DNA of 64,000 nucleotides, taken from contig NC_053194.1 in NCBI RefSeq assembly GCF_905163445.1, positions 14,054,921 to 14,118,920 of the forward strand. Reading direction: 5' to 3'. How positions within the stretch are numbered: position 1 is the stretch's first letter; each line of letters opens with the position of its first letter. Below are positions 53,243-64,000 of the stretch, piece by piece. The DNA comes from Pararge aegeria (lineage: Eukaryota > Arthropoda > Insecta > Lepidoptera > Nymphalidae). The position numbers and the translations under genes are program-made. The notes beneath the pieces are model-generated. The model saw only the letters and a program-made list of their open reading frames with translations, was not told the DNA's origin and did not search any database.

Positions 53243-54664
53243 AAAAATGGGGCTCAGAATAGCCAGGTAATAAGGAGAATTCTAGAGTGTAAGTCAAGGA
53301 CAGCCTGACAGAGCGTTATAAGTATATTTCTGTGTTACTAATTTTTATGATTTTTTTTTAGAAATATATATAATATAATAAGTATCTAAGTAAATGTAAT
53401 AAGTATCACTTAATTTTAATAATACATTTAGTAACTCTATAGTGTATAAGCAACACATAATTTAGTCAGTGAATAAAACCTATTTTTATGTCACTATATT
53501 ATTTTATTTTATATTATTATGTATACTAATGAATGGCCTTTTTAAGTTTTGCTTTTGTTTGCTTTGCTTTAACAATTTTTAGAATAAAGAGAGAAAATAT
53601 TTATATTTTTATTTAACATTTACCATCATATCTAATATAAGTTTTCGAGTAAATATTCTTTAGATCTAAATCTGCTTTTAATCCTGAGGTTTAATCAAAA
53701 ATTTAGCGTTAATTAGTTCTAGTTTATTGTTTATATTTGTGCCAACTGGCCACAAGGCACTTCGCCAATATTGTTTCAATGGAGAAACTCAAACTAAATT
53801 GATTGACATATCCATACAAAATGACAGGTTAATTTTAACTCCGATAAAACATTTGTTTTCTTGAAACCTTACTCTATGGACACTAATATGTTGCCTAACT
53901 CGTAAATAACGTTCAAGTCAGTTAAACTCTATCTTATACTTATTCACAATTCTATTTGAGCAGGATAACAACGGTATTTAGCTGTCGTAGAATAAGTTAT
54001 TATAATTGCAAAATGTGTTGAGTCTTTAAATATTTAACAATTCAAATAAGCTTCACAGATTAACTTTTAAACAGCTGATAGAAACGGTTAAAGGGCTCAC
54101 CTGATTTCATTTATACAGGAAGACTTGTTTAGTTAATTTTTCTTGGCATCAGGTATTATTTAGACTTAAAAAAACAAGATCCAATGGGTAAAATGCAAAA
54201 ACTTCAGAAACAGAGAGAAATTCAGTTTTTGGTGGAGGAATAATTTACTGAAATAGTTGTTTCTTTACTACATTGGTGAAACCGTTATGCGATGCAGTAC
54301 AATTACCTTATAACTATTAGAAGTCACTACACCAGTTCCTGGGATAGCATTACTTAATAATTATTTTAATTATAAATACAATAATATAATTATTTCGATA
54401 CAGAAATTAGGCCGCGTTAAAATCTTAGGCTTCTTTGCAAATTCATTCACACCAGGATATTCTGTTACCCCCTACCCGTGCTATCCTACTTAAAATGGAC
54501 CAATTTTTTATTGGCAGGAATACACAAAATAACAGTATCACTTAAACTATAGCGTAGCCTTTTTAGAGACCACTTTTTTATTCTATCTTAATACTATAAA
54601 GATGTAAAATTTGTTTGCATTTATGAAATTAGATCACCAATGCATTGTAATTTAAGCTTTTTTT
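53243..54664. other. Intergenic, unique-looking AT-rich DNA
   Basis: More than 1.4 kb without a recognisable repeat or ORF, lying between the repeat-rich left part and the Smyd5 gene. It could contain regulatory DNA, but nothing specific is visible. Confidence 0.5.
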
Positions 54665-54875
54665 TTATTACACTACAAGTTAGCCCTTGACTGCAATCTC
54701 ACCAGGTGATCTCACATGATGCAGTCTAAGATGGTAGCGGACTCACCTGTTAGGGAGCATGGTAGTCATACCCTTAATCGGTTTCTACACGACATCGCAC
54801 CGGAACACTAAAGCACGTCTTTGTCAGTAGGGTGGTAACTAGCCACGGCCATAGCCTCCCACCAGACAATGTTTT
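54665..54875 (-). mobile_element. SINE-B copy, inverse, nearly full body
   Basis: CAAGTTAGCCCTTGACTGCA-ATCTCACCAGG, ATGCAGTCTAAGATGGTAGC, CCCTTAATCGGTTTCTACAC and GTCAGTAGGGTGGTAACTAG are SINE-B in inverse. The tRNA head is missing. Confidence 0.75.
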
Positions 54876-55306
54876 TATTGAAACAAAATATCTTATGTGG
54901 CTGGTGAGAATGGCGTTTGACGTCACAACGTAATGTGGGCGTTAAATCATGATTCCCTTTCGTAGGGTTTAAAATGAGGGTTTGTTCTTTAAAAAATTTT
55001 ATGCACCTAATTTCTATTAAATTGAATATGTTTTTATTTTTTTGATTTGATTTAAATTAGGTGTAAGACTTTAAGTATTTCTTCCCAGTGAATTTACAAC
55101 TTTTAACCTTACATTCTTGAAACAAACATATATTACCTCTTTATATTATTCAGGTAGATAGAAGTCAAAATGCCTTTGTATGGTACTTCAAAGGCCCCCT
55201 TCAACATCATAAAATACATTAGGCTTGATGACGTAAATGTTCTTTGAAGGAACCTTTAATATATACATTATCAATATTTCTTTATAAATTTACAAATTAG
55301 TGTAGA

Positions 55307-55312
55307 TTTATT
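55307..55312 (-). promoter_or_regulatory. Candidate polyadenylation signal of the Smyd5 gene
   Basis: AATAAA on the minus strand about 420 nt downstream of the Smyd5 stop codon. It is the first canonical hexamer I noticed downstream of the stop. Such hexamers are frequent in AT-rich DNA, so the assignment is tentative. Confidence 0.3.
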
Positions 55313-55510
55313 TATACAATTAATTCCAATTGCAATCAAGCGTAAAGCTGCCTTTCCACCAGACCTTAAGCAAAGCTTTCAAAATTAAGTTATAAAATTG
55401 GTGGTTTTTATATAAACCCTGCATTATGCATTCAGGCAGGCAAGGCCCTGATGAAAAAGTAGCCTTAACTGGCCAATGAGAAAAATAAGGCATCATGTCC
55501 TAACATTGCC

Positions 55511-55702
55511 TGTCACTTTACAGTCAGTCTCTCAGAAGCAATAAAGTTATATCGACAAAAACTATGGATATATTTATATTCATATTTATGAAGAAGTGTG
55601 ATAGTTTTTACAATATGCATTTTATATACACTTTTTATGGCAGTTCCACTTTACTTTCAATTCACTGTGTGTCACTTTACAGTCAGTCTTCTCAGAGGCC
55701 CA
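55511..55702. repeat. Pair of ~27-nt direct repeats downstream of the Smyd5 stop
   Basis: TGTCACTTTACAGTCAGTCT-CTCAGAAGC at 55511 and TGTCACTTTACAGTCAGTCT-TCTCAGAGGC at 55670 are direct copies 159 nt apart, with an extra T in the second. Both lie in the presumed 3' UTR. Confidence 0.85.
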
Positions 55703-55730
55703 GGAGGCACAGGGCGAGGAAGTTGGAGCA

Positions 55731-58700
55731 TCAGTCATCCGCATCCTCCTCTTCTTCACTCATGTCTTCCTCGCTGCTGCAGTCGGGCTCCGAGCCCGCA
55801 GCCACACACCGCTCACACCAACACACAAATAAGTAGTTCTCTGCTAGCTCCTAGAGTGTAATAAATTTAATTGAATTTTTGATATATAATGTAAATATAG
55901 AAGGCCCAAAGGTTCACAAAATAGTTAAAATATATGACATTAGGGATTACACATAATGTTTTGATGAAATAAACTCGAGAAATGTAGATTCAACAGATGG
56001 AAAAGACAATAGAAAATGAATTAGCCAATATAAGATAAAGGAAAACAACAAGTCTATGAAAGCAAATATAGGTTAAACAAATATTGCAAAGTAAAAAATG
56101 TATTGGAAATTAATGTTTAAATATGCCTAAGTTAGGCTCATACAATCTTTTTTTTACTTTGCAGCCATATTAATGGATGAAGATAATAATTATTATATAT
56201 CAATAATTAAAATGTACCTTTTGCCTTGAATGTCTTGACCGTTGTAAAGCACACTCGTCCAAATAACTTATGAATATTTCCTCTCCAGGCATGATTGTCT
56301 TTATGGCTTTCAACTCTATCCTATGGTTGCCATAAGGAAATGAAGATTCTGCATTTGGTGCACAGCTGTGGTTGCATGCACTCTGCAATAGGAACAATCC
56401 GGAACCTTCTGTATTGAGGAATTGACCGGATTCTGGAATTCATAATTATAAAACATTATCACTCTTTTTCCCTACATACAATGGACAGTTCTGGTCAAGT
56501 AAATACAAAGATGGGAACAGAAGATGTACTACTGTTCATTGGTAAAGCATGTAAATGTACAATGGTAGCTAGTTTGAGTTGACTAAATTCAATTAAATTT
56601 ACTTAGAACTGGTATCAAAAATAATACTCTACACTCATACACTCAATACATTTGTCTCTATTTCTGCCTACTAGATTTTGGTAGCAATAAGTAGCCTAGA
56701 TAACTTTTAAGTAATCATCAGTAGCTTGAACTTGAAGGCTGATGCAAAACTTTAATCTTACTATGATTATAAATGTGAAAGTTTATATTAAAGGCTGGCA
56801 AGATGAAAATTGACACAGATATAGATTGGAATATCACTTAGGCTACTGTTTATTCCGGAAAACAAAAGGTTCATAGAGGATTTGTGAAGTAAAAAGCCAA
56901 TAGTAAAGATAATTACACTAACCTTCTTCCACATACTGATACAGTTTGTCAATAAACATGTGTAACTGTTGTTTCTCATCGTCTGACATTGTTAAGTTTG
57001 AAACAGAATTGACCCATAGAGCCAGTGGACTCGTGCCAATGCCCTGCCCATTGGTTCCTACCAGAGCCATTAGCGAACAGAATCCTTCAGGTGTTAGGAA
57101 CTGAAAAACAGAAATTATTGATTCATTATTGAGCACATGCCTCCTGTCTTATGTGAAAAAAGAGGTGTATTGTGATGAAACATAAATTGCAATTTAATGA
57201 TACACAGTGTAGCTAATAGGCCATGGGCTATTTTTACAAACTTCTTAAAAAAATAGAACTTCTCACATTATTTGGTGATTTTACAAGTAGAATACTGATT
57301 TGCATTTTATGAAACTAAAACTGCTTCAAGATAACTTTCAATTTTTATAATAGTAATTGGTAGTTAAATTGTAATAAATTGGCCTTGCAATAGTTAAGTC
57401 ACTAGTGGATTTAGTAGTTGAAGTCTTCGTAACTAGTAATGGTGAGAATATTTGAAGAGTCAACCTCGGCCAATTCTAATATGATTGTGTGAAAATGCAA
57501 ATTGGCATACTGCCATTGTTTAAAGCAGTATTATTTTAAAATGACACTATGAATTCATGAGTAACATTGCCTTTAGCAAATGGATGTAAGCCCTCAGAAA
57601 ATCTTTATTAGTATAATTATATAAAAATAATAAAACAACTACCTCCTGTATATGTTCACCATTTATAACATGCGCCGTCATCTCTCTCAGTGTATTTATT
57701 TGGCTTCTAAACTCATCTCCCAGCAACTTGTGAACTAATTCAGCATCCTCATTGACTGTCCTATGACAGAACTGTTTGATTGTTGCAGCTGCTGACTCTG
57801 GGTCTGAGTGTTGTTGGATGAATGCTAATATTCTAACTAGGAGCATTATGTTTGCAGTCTCTGGTGGATAATGGATTTGTCTGAAAAAGGCCAGTACCTA
57901 TTAAGCAATTATTCAAGTGCTATTAATCAATATATTAGAAAGTATAGGACTGTGTTTTAAATTGTGTTTTGAATTAATTTAGATGTGGAAACCATTTTTA
58001 CGAAAGGATAAATAAAAAAGTTATCTTAATGAGTTAACTAAAAGTGATCCCTGAGCCACTTAGAGAATAGATGAATATAGGTACCCAGAATTACAAAAAT
58101 ACATAAGTTATATATAAACTATCTGTTAGAAAAGATTCAATGAATATTTTTAACTGTCTCTTTGAGGAAGTTAAAAATATTACAATGAATATATATTTTT
58201 TTTAATTTTCTTGCAAGGCTTTGATTCCCACAACTGGAAAAAGTTTGAAGAACATCAATGCTTTTCAGTGTCTTGGTGTTTATCTGTATATTATAAGTAT
58301 TTATTTATAATATTAATTAAAAAATAATCATCAGTTATCTCAGTACTCATAACCCAAGCTACGCTTGCTTTGGTGCTAGATGGCAATGTTATGCCAGCTT
58401 ATATAAATAATCATATATTTATTTATTTTATTATTATTTATATAAGCTGCAGCTTTTTTTATTATTCTTGTAGAGTATTAACTTACTTCCAAGTCTCCAA
58501 TAACACATTAACAGGATGCTGGGTCTCACTCTGTATATAGCACAGAACCCTGTGATACTTTGCATAGGAGATCTCCTTACATTCCTCAGAACAATATAGT
58601 ATACCGCATTGATTACAACTAGTAATGTTCAAAAGGTCAGTTTCAAAGCAATTTGAGTGGGGCAAAACAATATCAGGCTTTGCTGAGAGACGTCGTACAT

Positions 58701-58921
58701 TTTGTTCTGGTGTTTCTAGAGGCCTGAAATGAAAAATTTCATTTTGATTTAGGGATTACACATGATGTTTTTAGATGTGTGTGTATATTGAGGAAAGACT
58801 TTCCTCTTCCTTCTCTAGTCTTTCCTCAATATGACAATTTCCAATTGGAAATTATCATAAAATAATTAAAATATCTATGATCTGCTCATAGTCAAGGACT
58901 GATCGCAGGATAACAATAGAG

Positions 58922-58953
<32 letters not shown>

Positions 58954-60267
58954 TACTACTACCTTAAGTCTACTAAACCGCACTTGGCCAGCTTAGTGGA
59001 CTACAGCTGGAACAGTGCCCTGTAGTGGGCTGCTAATAGGTTGATGATGATGATTATCACATTCAAAGTGTTTATTGCTTGCATAAAAAAAAAAGAGATA
59101 TTTGATATCTTAACAACAGGAGCCTCATAATATTATTCATATGCGGTTTCTATAAAGGAACTTTTAAGTGTTTTTTGTTCACTTTCAATGGTACATAAAT
59201 ATTTCCCATAATCATAATGGCACTTTGAACTACAAACAACTACTAATGCACAGGACTGCACAGAATCTGTGTCATTCCTCTTTCTCATTCTTTTGTCAGT
59301 GGCCATTCATACATGCTGGGAGATCTTGACAACGATGTCACAATATATTGTAACCGGCTTACGTGACACCAGGGACCAGGTGAACCTGAGCCACAAGAAG
59401 AAGAATTAAAATTAAATTCAACCCTTTTATAATGTTTACTATGAATGCATATATTTGTTTTCAGCCACCAGGCTTTTGCTTGTATTAAGATAAAAGGCGT
59501 GGGAGTGCAGATGGCAAGTTTCATCACAGTACTCTCCCTTGGTACTATAATTGTATCTGTGAATACTCAAATGCACAGAACGGGCCTAATCTCACTCGCA
59601 AGTGGCCTAAATTACCTCATCTATCATTATATTAAGTACTGTTTCTGGGTTACTTTAAGTAAAAAAACACTCAGCCAATTAATGTCCTAGCACTGGGCAA
59701 AAGCTTCCCCTCTGATAGGTAGGATGGTTTAGAGCACAGACCCACCATGCTGCACCTAAGTGGTTTGGAGTACTTTTTATAGTACAACAAGTCAGTACGG
59801 GTATATGGGGCTTAACACCTATGCCTCAGTTTGTTGGGCACAGTGCGGCACGTTGCAGGATTTTTACACATGCCCTGCGAAGTATTGCTTTGTTTATAGT
59901 TGGGTTTCCACTTAACTTCACTGCGGGCCATAAGCTTATTCTGGCAATTATGACTAAAAATAAATGACTACAGATAGTGTACTAAATAAGTTTAACCATA
60001 ACTGATTGGTCCCATACCTCATGCAGTGGTCGCACGCCAAATACCTATACGCAGCGTTCCACGCAAATTGACAGGAAACTAACGGGTCCTCAGCTAAAAT
60101 AACATCACCTTCGTTAAACTGCTTCGTCGCATACAGCCCTTTTCCCTAAAAATGTAACCAATTGATTAAAAGCCGCATTGCACAGACTTGTTTTTCGTAT
60201 CTTTGGAAGAAAATAACCAATTACTAACCTTTTTGGTATTAGAAATCCTTATTTCAAAACCTTCCAT
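55731..60267 (-). CDS. Smyd5: SMYD5-type SET and MYND domain lysine methyltransferase, seven exons, complete
   Basis: Seven exons on the minus strand give one 384-aa product: 60229-60267, 60018-60145, 58487-58723, 57643-57880, 56923-57100, 56218-56432 and 55731-55850. Every junction is GT-AG and the phases (0,2,2,0,1,0) agree. Domains in order: the SET N-part with GKGLYA at residues 14-19; a MYND zinc finger with C51, C54, C92, C95, C100, C104, H113 and C117; a helical insert containing HKLLGDEFRSQ and ALVGTNGQGIGTS; the SET core with NHSC at 294-297 and GEEIFISYLD near 323-332; post-SET zinc ligands C355, C357 and C360; then an acidic Glu/Asp tail. The order and spacing follow vertebrate SMYD5 closely rather than SMYD1-4, and the length is slightly below the vertebrate protein. 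Family members use S-adenosylmethionine to methylate lysines; histone and ribosomal-protein substrates have been reported for SMYD5. The start ATG at 60265-60267 opens MEGFEIRIS and is the only in-frame ATG in exon 1. Orthology is inferred from remembered family sequence, not from a search. Confidence 0.93.
58205..58430 (+). mobile_element. SINE-A copy in Smyd5 intron 3
   Basis: GCTTTGATTCCCACAACTGG, TTTTCAGTGTCTTGGTGTTT and ACCCAAGCTACGCTTGCTTT-GGTGCTAGATGG. The head is lost. It is antisense to the gene and sits inside the intron 57881-58486. Confidence 0.7.
58785..58832. repeat. Perfect 16-bp inverted repeat in Smyd5 intron 2
   Basis: ATATTGAGGAAAGACT at 58785-58800 pairs with 58817-58832 across a 16-nt pyrimidine-rich loop. 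A second palindrome, AATTTCCAATTGGAAATT, follows directly. Confidence 0.9.
58922..58951 (+). repeat. Homopolymer of 30 A in Smyd5 intron 2
   Basis: An uninterrupted poly-A followed by a SINE-C 3' fragment; it may be the remnant tail of a retroposed copy. The length may be inexact. Confidence 0.85.
58974..59060 (+). repeat. SINE-C 3' fragment in Smyd5 intron 2
   Basis: AAACCGCACTTGGCCAGCTT-AGTGGACTA and TGCCCTGTAGTGGGCTGCTA-ATAGG with a GATGATGATGAT tail match the SINE-C end. Confidence 0.6.
59690..59900 (+). repeat. LINE-end and Repeat-D fragments in Smyd5 intron 2
   Basis: CTAGCACTGGGCAAAAGCTT belongs with the fragment at 19660; TTAACACCTATGCCTCAGTT, GCACAGTGCGGCACGTTGCA and ACATGCCCTGCGAAGTATTG match the end of Repeat-D. 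Confidence 0.5.
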
Positions 60268-60794
60268 ATTTAAGGCTATTAGCTTGCTAGCACTCTTTTA
60301 TTGGATAATAGGAAGTTATTCAATTTATTCAAAGGTTAGAACAAGCACGCAAGTAAAGTAGAAAATAATGCATTTGACGGATGTCAGATTAGACAACTAA
60401 ATTTCCTGAACTGTCAATTAAGAACAATGAATAAGTAGGAAAGATAACTAATATTCTGCGATCGGAAACTGAAAACTCTAAAACTGATTTCATTTTTTAA
60501 TAGCAACATTATTATAGTGAATGAGGTGGAACAAAAAAGATAGGGGTAGTTTTACAATATCCTCCTTATTTTAATTTCTAATAGCGTTTCAAATTTTAAT
60601 AATAAAAATACTCTTAATATTCCCGAATGGGTTAAGTCATCATATGCTGCAGCACTAAGATACTACATGCTGTAGCATCTACCTGTCCTAGGGTGCTACA
60701 TATAGTAATATTATATCTGGAATAGAGAAACCGCCCATAGTGAGGGGTTTTGATAGTTTATTTGTATAACCTAAACAATATAACTCGGCAGAGG

Positions 60795-60925
60795 CAATTA
60801 TAGAATTAATAATTTCCGAATTATTTTTGGTCTGGTCTGGTGCAAAGCTTCAGAAACGTTTAAACGGAATCATGTGGAATTGCAGTCAAGAGATAACTTG
60901 CTGTGGAATAAATATACCTACATTT
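60795..60925 (+). mobile_element. SINE-B copy with large internal deletion
   Basis: AATTTCCGAATTATTTTTGG-TCTGGTCTGG is joined to GGAATTGCAGTCAAGAGATA-ACTTGCTGTGG. It lies between the two host genes. Confidence 0.6.
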
Positions 60926-61745
60926 TAAATACTAGCGACCCACCCCGGCTTGTTGCTATGTAGCTATACAAATATAAGTGATGAGAGTATGAATTTTTCA
61001 CTGCATTACTAATAAATTATTGATGTATGTGAACAAAATTACCTACATACTTTAAAAAATGGTAATAAATAAAATAACAGAGTCTATTAACAATATAATT
61101 TGGTTTATTATGTATTTCATAACGAATGCTTACAATATTTGTTTTTTAAATGGCATGTACGCACTTATGGATTATTATTTACATTTAAATACACTTCGTA
61201 TGAATATTTATGTTTTATAAAACAATAATCTTAATAGTAAAAAATTCGAAATTATTTTATGACGTATTTTAAATTACATTATAAATTAATAATAAATTAA
61301 AAATAACACCTCTCTATTAGAAACTGCAATCTAAAGCTAATTACATAAGGGCTTGGATACACTTTAATTTGATACATTGCATATTTAACTTAATAAAACT
61401 TTCTGATTACCAAAATATGCTTACAACTTAATGATATTCTTCTTATCGACATAAAAAATATAAAAACATTATAAATTAAAATCTTACTATCTATTTTTAA
61501 CTAGGGTAAATTAATTTACTATATTTTAATTGGTTATTGATGATGTATTTAAGTCATTTATTCAAGTTATTTTGCAAATATCATCAAATCACATAGTGAT
61601 CATCAAGAGCACCGTAAAATAGCGAAGAAAACAAAATTAATTAAACATTAACAAAACCTATTGAAATAAAACATATCGTGAGCTTCTTAGTAGCGCTTAG
61701 TGAACATTGATCTCCGAATTAAAACTAGTTTCGATTGATGTCACA
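60926..61745. other. Intergenic and presumed 3' UTR of the SLC22-type gene
   Basis: ACTAGCGACCCACCCCGGCT near 60940 is the border of a common lepidopteran repeat. From about 61100 to 61745 the DNA is extremely AT-rich, consistent with a 3' UTR on the minus strand. Confidence 0.45.
61104..61109 (-). promoter_or_regulatory. Candidate polyadenylation signal of the SLC22-type gene
   Basis: AATAAA on the minus strand about 640 nt beyond the transporter stop codon, at the end of a very AT-rich stretch. Other variants occur nearer, so this is only a candidate. Confidence 0.25.
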
Positions 61746-63935
61746 TCACAAATGCGTCATAACTTTAGAATTATATGTTTCTATTTGTGCTATCGTGTCA
61801 AACAAAGGTAAATTCATAGTTTCAGGTGTAAACGTTAACAGGAGAGCTGCTACTATCGCCGTGGTAGAGAATAAGATTGATGGCAACGCGTTCAGTTCAC
61901 TCGTCTGAAACAATAGAATTTGAATATTAATTACACCCAGTAAAAAATTCATAATCGTAAACCTGCTTAGAGGATATACCTGTATAAAAAATAAATCTGC
62001 ATCTAAATATATATATTACCGTTTGAAAAATATGTTAACCGACGTACAAACAATCTTTTACTAAGTACTTTGAACAGCATCAAAATAACTAACCACAAGA
62101 ACATAAGCCGCAGTTGATGTAACGGGTTTTCTAAAATCTATTCTATTGTTCTAAATTTATTGGGCACTTTTCTGGGTGAGTTGTTTCTTTCTTTACTTTA
62201 AATTTGACAAAACACGAAACTATTAAAGGTATTATAATTTAATTCTTACACACACTTTAAGTTAACAAAATTCTTACCAAGAGAGGAGTTAGTGGTGCTA
62301 GCATACTGCCTAATCTAGCAGCGGTGTTGCCAACTCCAACAAGCGTCCCACGAACACTGGTGGGGAACAACTCCAGACTGTATGTGTATATGCCAGTGAA
62401 GCAAACAACAACACCAAGTTTTCCGCATAAAAATAATAATATTTTCAACCAGGACAGTGCTGTAATACAAAAAAAAAATTAAGAAATCACAGAAAATTTT
62501 AAATGAATAATTGACAATACCTACTCTAAGTATAAAGCTCTAAATATTATACACACATATAATGATTTTGCATTATTTGTTTTAATGGTTTATTATGTCT
62601 GGTCTGTTAGCTATACTTATAGATTAGATACATTTTAAACAAAAATGATAGTTCTAGGTCCGGGAGGCCTTAATATTGCGTAAAAGAAAAAATGGTTCAT
62701 TAACGATAAAAGCGCTATATAATTTTAAAAACAACTTACAATCAGGAGTATAAGTCTGGGCGATAAGAAATACAGCAGAGCAAACGTAGCCACTTTGCAG
62801 AGATATTTTCCTTCCAAACTTTTTGAACGTGTAAAGCGCTATCAGATCTCCAGGAAAAGATGCAATGGACGTTAATACAAAATTAGTATACTTATTTCCT
62901 GGTAGTAATACTGAGTGGACTGCTAAGCCGTAGTACACGAAGCTTGAGGTGAAAAAGCAAAAAGAAGTAACAATCAGCCTTAACATAGTCTCTTTGGAAG
63001 CTAGAATGTCTTTCACGCTTTCCTTCTCTTTCTGCATTACAACATTGAATTTAAATCTCAGATCTTCATCACTTATTTCATCGATTTCGTCCGCACTAAC
63101 ATCGATTTTGTTCATTTTTGCTACAAATTTCAGAGTGTCTTTTGCTTCTGCTGTTCTGCCTCTTAGCATTTGCCATCTTGTGCCTTCTTTTAAAATTAAA
63201 ATATATGCTATGAATATAACCATCGGGGTGTATACAACGAGGATTAAAGTTTTCCAATATTTTAGGCCCATTGCTATAAAGGCAAATAGAACTTCACCTA
63301 CATAAACAGCATATGAAAATATAACTCCAGCCAGCACTCGATTCGATTCACCACCGACTTCTATCACTGAAAGAAAAAATAACTTGTAAGTTTTCATATT
63401 AAAATGAGCCTTCAAAAAAACCCTTTGCTTTCCAGAAGGAACTCATGCTCTGGAGTGAACACCTACATGTTTGGTTATTGTCAAATTCAAACATTTTTTT
63501 TTGTTGAACGCATATGCGATATAATGTTTACAGTCTCTCAGTGTTTTAAATTTAGAAAAATACTCCATATAGAATATCTCATATATTAAGAATAAAGATA
63601 GATAGGTAGCATTTATTTTGCATACATCATTGTTAATAATCCTTCTCATAATATTTATATTTTATATTATATTATTTTTTTGCTATCGTTTTCATAATAA
63701 TATCTATATTGAATAGCGAATAAATATTATGTAGTATTAAGAATAGTATCCGGTACACAAAACAAAATATTGTTTTAACTTACATAAAACAACAGCAACG
63801 GTATATAACCCTGATGCTAAAACAGATTCCAAGAATTCAACACCAAGGTATGCATAGTAATTTGTGATAAATATTTTCGCAAGTCCGACAGCACCACCGA
63901 TTGAGCATACGATAATTGTAGGTTTTCTTCCAACT
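61746..63935 (-). CDS. SLC22-family organic cation/anion transporter, 3' part (four exons), 5' end outside window
   Basis: Four exons on the minus strand: 63784-63935, 62740-63366, 62278-62459 and 61746-61904. All internal splice sites are GT-AG and phases match (1,1,0). They encode about 372 aa, the later two thirds of a major facilitator superfamily protein. Visible signatures are (R)VGRKP at the first exon, the loop after transmembrane segment 2; EGTRW before the large cytoplasmic loop, as in the ES(x)RWL motif of SLC22; FGRKISL after segment 8; SLELFPTSVRGT, equivalent to the ELYPTxxRN motif; and PETMNLPLFDTIAQIE, the typical SLC22 C-terminus. Several hydrophobic stretches of about 20 residues fit membrane segments 4 to 12. 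The first codon of exon 63784-63935 is split, so at least one upstream exon lies beyond position 64000. Members move organic ions or carnitine-like solutes across the plasma membrane; the substrate here cannot be inferred. The stop codon is TGA at 61746-61748. Confidence 0.88.
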
Positions 63936-64000
63936 CTGCAAAACACAAATTAATATTAAAGATACAAGATACAACGGTTCGATTTACAAAACCTAAAATG

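Noticed and set aside
55564..55861. Plus-strand open frames of 87-90 codons
   Set aside because: They are antisense to the last Smyd5 exon and its UTR; the minus-strand exon has splice and protein support.
62949..63305. 118-codon plus-strand open frame
   Set aside because: It is antisense to the large SLC22-type exon 62740-63366.

Overview
The window looks like nuclear DNA of a lepidopteran insect (butterfly or moth). The evidence is an AT-rich background, split genes with GT-AG introns, and a dense set of interspersed repeats of the kind seen in Lepidoptera: tRNA-derived SINEs, Jockey/CR1/RTE-type LINE tails, mariner and foldback/MITE elements. Nothing suggests bacteria, plasmid or virus. 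The species cannot be named from the sequence alone.

Only two host genes are supported, both on the minus strand at the right end. The first (55731-60267) is a complete seven-exon Smyd5-type SET/MYND lysine methyltransferase. All splice sites are GT-AG, phases agree, and the product is 384 aa. The second (61746-63935) is the 3' part, four exons, of an SLC22-type organic cation/anion transporter whose 5' exons lie beyond the right edge. They are adjacent and co-oriented, with no sign of functional coupling.

From 1 to about 55.7 kb I find no convincing host gene. The best structure there is a full-length I-group LINE at 40840-46182. It has intact ORF1 (zinc-knuckle protein) and ORF2 (endonuclease-RT-RNase H) that overlap by 8 nt, a poly-A tail and a perfect 14-bp target-site duplication, so it is a recent and possibly still mobile insertion. 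Older LINE pieces are a CR1/Jockey-group copy (5013-7602) inserted into the tail of another LINE, RTE fragments (8405-8940, 46440-46665), a Jockey fragment (29600-30475), and RT C-termini at 21690-21794 and 49840-50220. DNA elements include an internally deleted mariner (3062-3535), inverted-repeat elements with long target duplications, and MITEs.

At least four SINE or short-repeat families are scattered throughout; I name them locally A to D. SINE-A has about 15 copies and a tRNA-like head with 'TGGCGCAGTGGG' and 'GGTTCGATTCCC' boxes. SINE-B has about 13 copies and carries 'TCTGGTCTGGTC'. SINE-C carries 'GAGGAAACCTGCATGCC'. Repeat-D carries 'AGCTCGTCCGGGGAAGTACTACC'. Two tandem arrays stand out: a 20-bp minisatellite (37692-37968) that matches a motif in a LINE tail directly beside it, and a regular 164-bp array (50380-51306). 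Several near-perfect short-loop palindromes and a SINE with a locally inverted B-box segment suggest template-switch mutation. All family assignments come from reading motifs by eye; no database search was possible.
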